A stretch of DNA of 50,843 bases from Gammaproteobacteria bacterium (lineage in GTDB: Bacteria; Pseudomonadota; Gammaproteobacteria; Thiohalospirales; Thiohalospiraceae). The translations under genes and the position numbers were made by a program. Of this stretch, positions 43,926 to 50,843 are shown one piece after another. The stretch spans positions 1 to 50,843 of the forward strand of contig WFVH01000067.1 of assembly GCA_015491735.1 (NCBI GenBank), given 5' to 3'. The stretch's first letter is position 1; each line of letters begins with the position of its first letter. Under the pieces are notes generated by a model. It ran no database searches, was not told the origin of the DNA, and was given only the letters and a program-made list of their open reading frames with translations.

Positions 43926-44321
43926 CTATTTAATCACTTTAAGGTGGGATCGGGAGGAGGGTTCCGGGCCTTCCGGCGCCACGTCATCCCCATCCCCACT
44001 CCTGTCCGTCTCATTGAACATCATGCCCTGCCCGTTCTCCCGCGCATAGATCGCCAGTACCGCCGTTACCGGTATCATCAACGCAGTAGCAACGCCTCCA
44101 AAGCGGGCGCCAAACTCGATAAATTCCTTTCCAAGCGAAAGCGAGCTAACCGCACCGGGGGCAATGTTCAATACGATTTTACCGTTGTCAACGTACTGCT
44201 GCGGAACACTAACCCCTTCGCCATCGGCATTCACCAGCAGATAGGGGGTCATGCCATTATCCACGACCCAGTCGTAAATCGCTCTTATCAGATAAGGACG
44301 GCTCGAGGTCATCTTGCTCAC
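43926..44321 (-). CDS. sspB: ClpXP protease specificity-enhancing factor
   Basis: 131-residue adaptor that delivers ssrA-tagged proteins from stalled ribosomes to the ClpXP protease. The folded domain (RPYLIRAIYDWVVDNGMTPYLLV, LNIAPGAVSSL, FGGVATALMIPVTAVLAIYARENGQGM) is followed by a flexible acidic tail and the C-terminal ClpX-binding motif LKVIK. The GTG at 44321 overlaps the sspA stop; an ATG three codons later is an alternative. Its TAG stop directly adjoins a MITE relative. Confidence 0.94.
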   Translation of the reverse strand: MSKMTSSRPYLIRAIYDWVVDNGMTPYLLVNADGEGVSVPQQYVDNGKIVLNIAPGAVSSLSLGKEFIEFGARFGGVATALMIPVTAVLAIYARENGQGMMFNETDRSGDGDDVAPEGPEPSSRSHLKVIK

Positions 44322-44947
44322 CCCCCTTGCATCTCTTTCTCGGCCTCGGTCAGGCTTCGCTGAAAACTTTCCCGGGCAAACAGCTTCTCAGCATAATCCA
44401 TCAACGGTTTGGCCTGTGGAGGCAGAGAAACACCAACAAAGGGGAGGCGCCACAATAGCGGGGCAATGGCGCAATCCACCAGCGAATACTCTTCGCTGAG
44501 AAAAAAGGGCTGCCGACTGAAAAGCGGAGCGATCGCGGTCAGACTATCCCTTAGCTCCTTGCGCAGTTTGGCGGCAAGTTTGTCATTCGTAGCAGACAGC
44601 CTCCGAACGGTTTCGTCCCAATCATTTCTGATACGATAAAACATCAACCGGCTCTGAGCGCGCGACACAGGGTCAACAGCCATCAAAGGCGGATGAGGAA
44701 AACGTTCATCCAAATACTCCACAATCACGGCCGGCTCGAACAATACCAACTCCCGGTCGACCAGCGTTGGCACTGAATTATAGGGGTTCAGATCAATCAA
44801 GTCCTCTGGCAAGTCATCCGGAGTCACATCGGTAATGTCGACGCTGATACCTTTTTCCGCCAGTACGATACGCACCCGATGGCTATCGATATCTGTATCG
44901 CCGGAAAAAAGGGTCATTATAGTACGCCGGTTGGCAATCGCCGTCAT
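44318..44947 (-). CDS. sspA: stringent starvation protein A
   Basis: 209-residue glutathione S-transferase-fold protein that binds RNA polymerase and supports stationary-phase and acid-stress expression. The thioredoxin-like N-terminal domain contains TLFSGDTDIDSHRVRIVLAEKGI and NPYNSVPTLVDRELVLFEPAVIVEYLDERFPHPPL, and the helical C-terminal domain follows. I start at the ATG at 44947, which has AAGGAG upstream. Forms an operon with sspB. Confidence 0.94.
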   Translation of the reverse strand: MTAIANRRTIMTLFSGDTDIDSHRVRIVLAEKGISVDITDVTPDDLPEDLIDLNPYNSVPTLVDRELVLFEPAVIVEYLDERFPHPPLMAVDPVSRAQSRLMFYRIRNDWDETVRRLSATNDKLAAKLRKELRDSLTAIAPLFSRQPFFLSEEYSLVDCAIAPLLWRLPFVGVSLPPQAKPLMDYAEKLFARESFQRSLTEAEKEMQGG

Positions 44948-45060
44948 ATCAATGATTCTCCTTGTATCCGTTGCAAACACCCGTCGCGGCAAACGGCATC
45001 ATCAACCGTGCTCCTGCAAAGCCTGCATGACAACGTACGAGCACTGCCACATCAACCCAA

Positions 45061-45092
45061 AAAGCAAAGGGGGTTTCCCCCCCCTTTGCTTT
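45061..45092. terminator. perfect 13-bp hairpin between sspA and petC
   Basis: Arms AAAGCAAAGGGGG (45061-45073) and CCCCCTTTGCTTT (45080-45092) pair perfectly around a 6-base loop. It lies after the petC stop on the minus strand and ahead of sspA, so it most likely ends the petABC transcript. The A/T-rich base of the stem replaces a separate T-run. Confidence 0.8.
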
Positions 45093-45159
45093 GGACCTTC
45101 TGTTTTAACAAAATACAAAATTGTGAGACCGGCCGCAGGATCCCACCCGGACAATACGG

Positions 45160-45891
45160 TCAGTGAACATCTTTCCAGTACTCTTTCTTCAACAGGTAGG
45201 CTATCACGAAGAAGAACGCAAGGAAAAGCAACACCTTGACCCCAAGCCGTTGACGCTCCAGCTTGTAGGGTTCTCCAACATAGTCGAGAAAATTGACCAG
45301 ATCGAGCAGCGCACCATCAAACTGTTCAGGGGTCATGGCGCCCGGCTTGACCAGCTCGAAACGCTCAAATACGGGCTCCCCCCCATGCTCATTTTCCCTG
45401 AAGACAGCCTTCTGCCACCCTTGCAAATCCAGCATGACATGAGGCATGCCGACATCTTTGAATACAATGTTATTCACCCCGAAAGGCCGCGACTCATCAA
45501 TATAGAAGCTTCGCAGATAGGTATAGAGCCAATCCACGCCCCGCGACCGGGCTATCAAACTCAGATCGGGCGGTGTGGTGCCAAAATACCGGTTGGCGGC
45601 ATCGGGACTCATCGCTATCTCCATCGTGTCGCCAATTTTGTCTGTAGTAAACATCAAATTGGCCTTCACCTGCTCTTCCGTCAGGCCGATATCCTGCGCC
45701 ATGCGATTGTAGCGTTGATACTTGGCCGAGTGACAACCCAGGCAGTAGTTGACAAAGAACTTGGCACCCCGCTGCAGCGACGCTTGATCGGTTGGATCAA
45801 TGTCCGCCTCCTCAAGATGGACGTTGCCACCGGCCGCCAGCCCGAGAGCCGGCATCACCACCATCAGAAACAAAACAATCAGCTTCTTCAT
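45160..45891 (-). CDS. petC: cytochrome c1 of the bc1 complex
   Basis: 243-residue c-type cytochrome, the electron exit of the cytochrome bc1 complex. It has a signal peptide (LIVLFLMVVMPALGLAAG), the covalent haem site CLGCH, a later MPHVMLDLQG region that should hold the axial Met, and a C-terminal membrane anchor (VLLFLAFFFVIAYLL). Its ATG overlaps the petB stop. Confidence 0.95.
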   Translation of the reverse strand: MKKLIVLFLMVVMPALGLAAGGNVHLEEADIDPTDQASLQRGAKFFVNYCLGCHSAKYQRYNRMAQDIGLTEEQVKANLMFTTDKIGDTMEIAMSPDAANRYFGTTPPDLSLIARSRGVDWLYTYLRSFYIDESRPFGVNNIVFKDVGMPHVMLDLQGWQKAVFRENEHGGEPVFERFELVKPGAMTPEQFDGALLDLVNFLDYVGEPYKLERQRLGVKVLLFLAFFFVIAYLLKKEYWKDVH

Positions 45892-47117
45892 TTGGTCACC
45901 CTCTCTGGTACTGGTTTCGTCTTGTCCATCTTGCTATAGATCGGCATCAGCAGGAAGAACGCGAAGTACAGGATAGTACAAATCTGCGCAAGCAGCGTCT
46001 TGCCGGGCGTCGATGGCTGCACGCCCAGATACCCGAGTATGATGAAAGAGACCACAAAGATGGCAATCCAGGCCTTGAAGATAATACCCTTATAGCGGAT
46101 CGACTTTACCGGGCTGCGATCCAGCCACGGCAAGAAGAAAAACAGCGCTATGGATGCCCCCATCGCTACGACCCCCGGGAACGCTGAACCGGCGATGGAA
46201 GGCACCGCCCTCAATATGGCGTAGAACGGGGTAAAGTACCAAACAGGCGCAATATGCTCTGGCGTCTTCATCGGATTGGCTGGCTCAAAATTGGGGTACT
46301 CCAGGAAAAAGCCGCCCATTTCCGGCGCAAAGAACAGCACCAGTGCGAAGAGAAACAGAAAACCTACGACCCCCACGATATCTTTGACAGAGTAATAGGG
46401 ATGAAATGGAATCCCGTCAGCCGGTGCCGAGTCACTCCATTTGTTTCCTTTGGGTCCCTTTTTGATCTCGATACCGTCGGGATTATTGGAGCCAACCTTA
46501 TGCAGGGCTACGATATGAATGAATACAACGGCCGCCAGTAAAAAGGGTAACAGGAAATGCAGGGCGAAAAAGCGATTCAAGGTGGCATCGGAAATAACAT
46601 AGTCACCCCGGATCCAGACGCCCAGATCCTCTCCCACGACCGGAACGGCGGTAAACAGGTTAACGATGACCTGCGCCCCCCAGAAAGACATCTGCCCCCA
46701 TGGCAGCAGATAGCCCATAAAAGCAGTAGCCATCATCAGGATGTAGATGATTACGCCGATTATCCACAACAGCTCACGGGGCTGACGGTATGAACCGTAT
46801 ATCAGGCCACGGAACATGTGCAGGTAGATGACGATAAAGAAGGCCGAGGCTCCGGTAGAGTGCATGTACCGAATCAGCCAGCCCCAGTTTACATCACGCA
46901 TGATGTATTCTACCGAGCCGAAAGCCAGATTGGCATCGGGCTTATAACTCATCGCCAGCCAGACGCCGGTGAGGATCTGGTTGACCAGCGCCAACATGGC
47001 CAAAGAGCCGAAAAAATACCAAAAATTAAAGTTTTTCGGCGCGTAGTATTGGGCCAGGTGCTCATTCCACACCTTGAGCAACGGGTAACGTTCATCGATC
47101 CAGGATAGTAAGCTCAT
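45888..47117 (-). CDS. petB: cytochrome b of the bc1 complex
   Basis: 409-residue membrane protein carrying two b-haems and the quinol oxidation and reduction sites. Single-chain bacterial cytochrome b with about eight helices. Seen are the NFWYFFGSLAMLALVNQILTG start, the haem-ligand stretches MHSTGASAFFIVIYLHMFRG and LHFLLPFLLAAVVFIHIVALH, the Qo-site loop with PEHIAPVWYFTPFYAILRAVP, and GQMSFWGAQVI. Abuts petA and overlaps petC. Confidence 0.96.
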   Translation of the reverse strand: MSLLSWIDERYPLLKVWNEHLAQYYAPKNFNFWYFFGSLAMLALVNQILTGVWLAMSYKPDANLAFGSVEYIMRDVNWGWLIRYMHSTGASAFFIVIYLHMFRGLIYGSYRQPRELLWIIGVIIYILMMATAFMGYLLPWGQMSFWGAQVIVNLFTAVPVVGEDLGVWIRGDYVISDATLNRFFALHFLLPFLLAAVVFIHIVALHKVGSNNPDGIEIKKGPKGNKWSDSAPADGIPFHPYYSVKDIVGVVGFLFLFALVLFFAPEMGGFFLEYPNFEPANPMKTPEHIAPVWYFTPFYAILRAVPSIAGSAFPGVVAMGASIALFFFLPWLDRSPVKSIRYKGIIFKAWIAIFVVSFIILGYLGVQPSTPGKTLLAQICTILYFAFFLLMPIYSKMDKTKPVPERVTK

Positions 47118-47711
47118 TTAGGCAGCCTCCCCGTCTTCACCAACCAGTATTCTGGTATCGGACAGATAGTAATAGGGTGGGATTTCCAGATTTTTAGGTG
47201 CGGGAAAACCCAGATAGACCCGCGTGGCGAGATCGAAGCGCGAACCATGGCAGGGACAGAAAAACCCCCCCTTCCAATCAGCACCCAGATCGTCAGGAGC
47301 CATCTCCGGGCGGTAGGTAGGAGAACAACCCAGATGAGTACATATACCGACAGCCACCAGATACTCCGGCTTGCGTGAGCGATACTCGTTCTTGCAATAC
47401 TCTGGCTGCTGCGGCATTTCGGAGGCCGGATCCAGCAGCTGGTCATTGAGGGTAGGCAGATCTTTCAGGTTCTGTTCTGTCCGATGGACAATCCAGATGG
47501 GTTTTCCGCGCCACTCGACGGTCATCATCTGGCCCGGTTCAAGCTTGCTGATGTCCGCTTCTACCGGAGCACCTGCAGCCCTGGCCTTGGCACTGGGACT
47601 CCAGGCAGATATAAAAGGAACCAGTACAAAAGCGGTTCCGACACCACCCACCACAGCCGTGGCAGCGGTCAAAAACCTGCGTTTGCTGGTATCAACAGCG
47701 TCTGCACTCAT
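47118..47711 (-). CDS. petA: Rieske iron-sulfur subunit of the bc1 complex
   Basis: 197-residue [2Fe-2S] protein. A Tat-type N-terminus ([17 protein letters not shown]) gives the membrane anchor. Cluster ligands are Cys124 and His126 (CTHLGC) and Cys152 and His155 (CPCHGS), with Cys129 and Cys154 for the disulfide. I choose the ATG at 47711 because GGGAG lies about 9 bases upstream; the ATG two codons earlier is too close to it. Confidence 0.94.
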   Translation of the reverse strand: MSADAVDTSKRRFLTAATAVVGGVGTAFVLVPFISAWSPSAKARAAGAPVEADISKLEPGQMMTVEWRGKPIWIVHRTEQNLKDLPTLNDQLLDPASEMPQQPEYCKNEYRSRKPEYLVAVGICTHLGCSPTYRPEMAPDDLGADWKGGFFCPCHGSRFDLATRVYLGFPAPKNLEIPPYYYLSDTRILVGEDGEAA

Positions 47712-47832
47712 AATCATCGTCTCCCGGTTCTGCCTGGATTGTGTCGTTATCCAAATCGAAGTGGCCAATTACCCGTGACGCACAGAACGTTTACTGTATC
47801 GACGCCAGGCCCGTCTCGTCACTCGCCATCAA

Positions 47833-47855
47833 AACCCCGTTGATTGCGCGGGGTT
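47833..47855 (-). terminator. terminator of the ferredoxin-hydrolase operon
   Basis: On the minus strand AACCCCG pairs with CGGGGTT over 7 bp around a 9-base loop and is followed by further T residues. It follows the minus-strand hydrolase gene and precedes petA. A second hairpin with 8-bp arms (GGCAAGGT and ACCTTGCC, 47874-47898) lies just ahead of it. Confidence 0.6.
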
Positions 47856-47969
47856 AGTTTCATATAAAGTCCTGGCAAGGTCAAGGTCTAACCTTGCCTC
47901 ACTCCAATATCCATCTGTTCAGACGGGATAAAAGCCCGGATCTGGCACTTGTAAACCGGGCATCTGTAT

Positions 47970-48650
47970 TCAGGACTGCCGGCCCCAGACAGCCCTTATC
48001 GTCTTTCGAAGGCGATTCAGTCTACCATGAAAAAAGTGATCCGTATCCGCCATTAAACGAAACAGGGGCCGGCAGGGGTGCAACCGGACCCACTCCTTGA
48101 CCAGATGGACATCGACAACCTCGTCACGATCGCCCTGAATGACCATCCAGGGTACCGTGACGGGAGGCAGATTTTCAAAATCGAACAGTGATACGGGTGG
48201 CGCGACCAGCAAGAGACGCTGCGCGCTGACAACTGGCTGAGCACGCATGGCCACATAAGCACCAAAGGAGAAACCAGCAACCCACAGGGGTGCGGAAGGA
48301 TAGCGCGTCCGCACCCAGCAGGCTATGGCCCGGAGATCTTCGGACTCCCCCCTCCCTTCATCAAACCGCCCGTCGCTCTGGCCCACACCCCGAAAATTGA
48401 AGCGCAGTGCGGGCACTCCCATACTGTTGAAGGTTTCGCAGAGGGTGCCCACCACCTTGTTGGCCATGCTGCCACCGTGGAGTGGATGCGGGTGGCAGAT
48501 TACAACGGTAGCGGCTTTCTCGGCAGTGGTGTCGGGATAAGATAGGGATGCCTCAAGATTCCCCTGCGGGCCAGACAGCAGCAGATTCTCTCTCGAAACG
48601 TCTGGCGAGCGCCCTGGCAGCGGGCCAGAAACCTCAAGTTCGTTGGCCAT
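47970..48650 (-). CDS. alpha/beta hydrolase
   Basis: 226-residue cytoplasmic hydrolase of the dienelactone/COG2945-like type. The oxyanion region is VVICHPHPLHGGSM, followed by RFNFRGVGQSDG, the nucleophile elbow GFSFG with Ser128, and candidate triad partners in VIQGDRDEVVD and ADTDHFFHG. The substrate is unknown. Its ATG overlaps the ferredoxin stop as TGATG, so translation of the two is coupled. Confidence 0.88.
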   Translation of the reverse strand: MANELEVSGPLPGRSPDVSRENLLLSGPQGNLEASLSYPDTTAEKAATVVICHPHPLHGGSMANKVVGTLCETFNSMGVPALRFNFRGVGQSDGRFDEGRGESEDLRAIACWVRTRYPSAPLWVAGFSFGAYVAMRAQPVVSAQRLLLVAPPVSLFDFENLPPVTVPWMVIQGDRDEVVDVHLVKEWVRLHPCRPLFRLMADTDHFFHGRLNRLRKTIRAVWGRQS

Positions 48651-48964
48651 CAGATCTTCAATCGCGCCACTGCACGTCCTTTACACAGATGCTCCGAAAT
48701 AATCTCTTCAAGATCTTCCCATGTCTCGTAGCGGTACCAGACTCCTTGAGGATAAACCACCAATACAGGACCCTCCCCACAGCGGTTTAGGCAGCCCGCA
48801 ACATTTACACGCACGTTCCCGGTTATAGCGCTACCCAGCTCCTTGACCCGCTGCTTGGCCCGATCCCTGAACTCGCGCGCTGAATGGTCGCCACAGCAAG
48901 GCATTCCATCATCACGTCTGTTTGTACAAAAAAAGAGATGATACTGAAAATAACTCTCTTTCAT
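48650..48964 (-). CDS. thioredoxin-like [2Fe-2S] ferredoxin
   Basis: 104-residue ferredoxin of the thioredoxin-like (Shethna/NuoE-like) type. Cys residues at 13, 23, 24, 58 and 62 include the family pattern FFCTN, then CC and VAGCLNRCGEGPVLVVYPQG. It probably carries electrons or has a structural role; the partner is unknown. The ATG at 48964 has GGAGG 7 bases upstream. It heads a two-gene operon with the hydrolase and diverges from the GlcF-like gene. Confidence 0.87.
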   Translation of the reverse strand: MKESYFQYHLFFCTNRRDDGMPCCGDHSAREFRDRAKQRVKELGSAITGNVRVNVAGCLNRCGEGPVLVVYPQGVWYRYETWEDLEEIISEHLCKGRAVARLKI

Positions 48965-49112
48965 CACTCATCCTCCGCCAGAACAAGCATTCTGGAGACC
49001 ACCATGTTTCTGGAGTCATGGCACACCTTCTCTTGTCTATTGTTCCGGGTATATCCAATAATGATAGAATCGGAAATCAGTCTGTAGCGAGGCGCGCAAC
49101 CCATTCTACTTC

Positions 49113-50372
49113 ATGAATGAATCATCACCAACCGAATTTCCCCTGGATAAGGCCGATCAATGTGTCATGTGCGGCCTGTGTCTGCCGTCGTGCCCCACCT
49201 ACAGACTGTTCAATGAAGAAAACGAATCGCCACGAGGCCGCATTGCCCTGATGCAAGCCGTGGCGGCAGGCAAACTTTCACTGACATCCCGACTGGAATC
49301 GCACCTCGATAACTGCCTGGTGTGCAGAGCGTGCGAGTATGCCTGTCCCGCGGGTGTTCCCTACGGGGAACTCATTGATGCAGCAAGGGAGATGACAAGC
49401 AAAAAAGGAGCATTCTCTCCCCTCTCCCAAGCGGATACCATCCTGGACAATCTCGCACGCCTGCGGCGCTGGCGTCCCCTCATATCTCTCTACCAGCGCA
49501 GCGGACTACAAACATTTGTCCGCACCTGCTCACTGCCCAGACCAACCGCGCTCCGCCAGTTGGAACAGTTTGTACCAAAACTGCCGCGTAGACGGCGATG
49601 GCGGCAACACTATCCGGCGTTGAAGCAAGAACGGGGCAAGATCGCGCTGTTTACGGGGTGTACAGGAAAAATAATAGAAGAAGATACAGTGGCTGCCGCC
49701 CTAAAACTACTGACCCATCTTGGCTATAGCGTAACCATTCCAGCAGAACAAGAGTGCTGCGGGATTATGCATCTCCATGGTGGCGATATCAGAAAGGCGC
49801 ATATGCTGGCGCATCGTAATCTGAAAAGCTTCCAGTCAAACCAGTGGGATGCAATTATCTATTTCGCCAGCGGCTGCGGAACACAGCTTCTGGAATACAA
49901 GAAGCTGCCGGGGCTAACCAGGGAGCAACAAGAACAGGCACGGCACTTCTCTGACAATTCACATGAAATTTGTCAGTTCATAGACCGGGTTGCAGAACAC
50001 AATGATATTCCGATGAAACCATTGAGAAGAACTGTGGCAGTTCATACTCCATGCAGCATGAAACATCCCCGGCATCAACCGGATAAAACCATAACGCTGA
50101 TAAAAAGAATTCCTCAGGTGAAAATCAGGGAACTACCAGGAAATCAACACTGTTGTGGTGCCGCTGGAGAGTACCTGCTACGCCATCCCGATATCTCCGA
50201 CGCCTTGATCACACCCAAAACAGACGCCATTAAACAACTCAATCCCGATATCATAACAACCACGAATATCGGTTGCGCCCTGCATTTTATGGCTGCCTTT
50301 CGAAAGAAAAATATTACTGCAGAAGTTATTCATCCGATTACGTTACTTGCTCAACAGTTGATCAAGCGATAG
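49113..50372 (+). CDS. Fe-S oxidoreductase, GlcF-like subunit
   Basis: 419-residue iron-sulfur protein like the GlcF subunit of glycolate oxidase. Two [4Fe-4S] motifs lie at the N-terminus (CVMCGLCLPSCPTYR and CLVCRACEYACPAGVPYGELID), followed by two cysteine-rich CCG domains (EQECCGIMHLHGG and GNQHCCGAAGEY with TTNIGCALHF). It should accept electrons from a GlcD-type flavoprotein and pass them to the quinone pool; the nearest candidate is at 42349-43755. The start at 49113 has only a weak ribosome binding site. Confidence 0.9.
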   Translation: MNESSPTEFPLDKADQCVMCGLCLPSCPTYRLFNEENESPRGRIALMQAVAAGKLSLTSRLESHLDNCLVCRACEYACPAGVPYGELIDAAREMTSKKGAFSPLSQADTILDNLARLRRWRPLISLYQRSGLQTFVRTCSLPRPTALRQLEQFVPKLPRRRRWRQHYPALKQERGKIALFTGCTGKIIEEDTVAAALKLLTHLGYSVTIPAEQECCGIMHLHGGDIRKAHMLAHRNLKSFQSNQWDAIIYFASGCGTQLLEYKKLPGLTREQQEQARHFSDNSHEICQFIDRVAEHNDIPMKPLRRTVAVHTPCSMKHPRHQPDKTITLIKRIPQVKIRELPGNQHCCGAAGEYLLRHPDISDALITPKTDAIKQLNPDIITTTNIGCALHFMAAFRKKNITAEVIHPITLLAQQLIKR

Positions 50373-50376
50373 GAAC

Positions 50377-50405
50377 TTGCTCTCTCTCAGGCAAACTCAT
50401 AGAAT
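50377..50405 (+). promoter_or_regulatory. sigma-70 promoter of tRNA-Arg
   Basis: TTGCTC (50377-50382) and TAGAAT (50400-50405) are separated by exactly 17 bases. Transcription would start near 50412, giving a 15-base leader before the mature tRNA. The promoter begins immediately after the glcF-like stop codon. Confidence 0.6.
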
Positions 50406-50426
50406 GCTTCCCTTCTGCTCGAGACG

Positions 50427-50503
50427 GCCCCAGTAGCTCAGCTGGATAGAGCGTCCCCCTCCTAAGGGGAAGGTCACACGTTCGAATCGTGTCTGGGGCG
50501 CCA
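50427..50503 (+). tRNA. tRNA-Arg (anticodon CCT)
   Basis: 77-base cloverleaf including encoded CCA. Acceptor arms GCCCCAG and CTGGGGC pair fully. The D-arm is AGCTCAGCTGGATAGAGC. The anticodon stem TCCCC/GGGGA encloses the loop CTCCTAA with anticodon CCT, reading AGG codons. The T-arm has GTTCGAATC. Confidence 0.97.
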
Positions 50504-50843
50504 TTTAGCGTATTGCTGCTCCAAATAGCCGGCGCTTACAGGGGATTGTTAACCCGGCAACAACAATTTACATCCTACATATACTCTATTCAGCAGACTG
50601 TCACACGACGTTCTCTCTTCTGGAGTCGCATGGCCAGGGGTTTCAATAACAGGCTGGTCCGGTGTTGGTGCTCTTGCCAACGGAGCAGTCTTTTTTTGTT
50701 TCCGGCGGCTATTACCTCTCGCATTATAGGCGTATAAAAAGCACGCGAATAGCCGGAGAATTCTACATCAAAGCGCAAAAAAAATCTTTTGCCAAATGTC
50801 AACAAACCGCCCGCCTCGCCCCTTTTCGAAAGAAGGGGTGATG
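50504..50843. other. intergenic region after tRNA-Arg to the window end
   Basis: I find no convincing gene here. A palindrome CCCCTTTTCGAAAGAAGGGG lies at 50819-50838; its right arm also reads as a ribosome binding site (AAGGGG) for the ATG that forms the last three bases of the window, so a gene may begin there. Confidence 0.35.

Noticed and set aside
45061-45092. The perfect hairpin as a further member of the MITE family
   Set aside because: It shares neither ends nor core with the MITEs and has the form and place of an ordinary intrinsic terminator.
50590-50805. 71-codon open frame on the minus strand after the tRNA
   Set aside because: No ribosome binding site and no recognisable content; composition is typical of intergenic DNA.
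50427-50843. tRNA-Arg as attachment site of an integrated element
   Set aside because: No integrase gene and no repeat of the tRNA 3' end appear in the 340 bp available; the DNA beyond is not in the window.

Overview
The window looks like the chromosome of a free-living-type gammaproteobacterium with moderately high GC. This rests on the complete division and cell-wall (dcw) cluster in gammaproteobacterial order, the rsmI/lpoA/yraN block next to rnpB, the sspA-sspB pair beside petABC, a RelA-type alarmone synthetase and a MotY-like flagellar protein. A basal (Chromatiales-like) lineage is plausible, but that is inference; no marker here fixes the genus.

Layout. (1) 1-5444 is an accessory-looking stretch in which four nearly identical 152-bp palindromic elements (one cut by the window start) sit between an NRAMP-like transporter, a soluble histidine kinase, a MotY-like protein, argG and sfsA. 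Three have recognisable 8-bp target duplications, so they are mobile MITE-like elements; their GTAA ends and 8-bp duplications suggest mobilisation by an IS66-type transposase (inference). Older relics lie at about 1511-1600 and 43815-43925. (2) 5458-12572 holds sfsA-relA, a small secreted protein, a NERD-nuclease/UvrD-type helicase, and a VOC-DUF2461-WYL regulator operon. (3) 12773-17249 is a nitrate assimilation locus: narK and nasA diverge from a 352-bp region with two sigma-54 promoters and two NtrC-type palindromes. (4) 17420-20591 is a DUF1800 lipoprotein and a DUF1501 Tat-exported protein. (5) 20787-38258, all on the minus strand, is the dcw cluster mraZ-rsmH-ftsL-ftsI-murE-murF-mraY-murD-ftsW-murG-murC-murB-ddlB-ftsQ-ftsA-ftsZ. 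Its promoter and MraZ boxes lie at 38291-38363 and a strong hairpin follows ftsZ. (6) 38712-50503 holds rnpB, rsmI, lpoA-yraN-glcD-like, sspB-sspA, petC-petB-petA, a hydrolase/ferredoxin pair, a glcF-like Fe-S protein and tRNA-Arg(CCT).

How the genes fit together. The dcw genes make lipid II and build the divisome, and LpoA activates a peptidoglycan synthase. NarK imports nitrate and NasA reduces it to nitrite under nitrogen control. PetABC is the cytochrome bc1 complex. The GlcD- and GlcF-like proteins could form a flavin/Fe-S 2-hydroxyacid dehydrogenase feeding quinones, although their genes are about 5 kb apart. RelA, SspA and SspB are stringent and stationary-phase functions.

Most notable: the MITE family with its extra internal terminal repeat, the divergent NtrC/sigma-54 nitrate control region, and a RelA-type enzyme that keeps every catalytic residue of the ppGpp hydrolase domain. 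I found no CRISPR array, prophage or full-length transposase gene.
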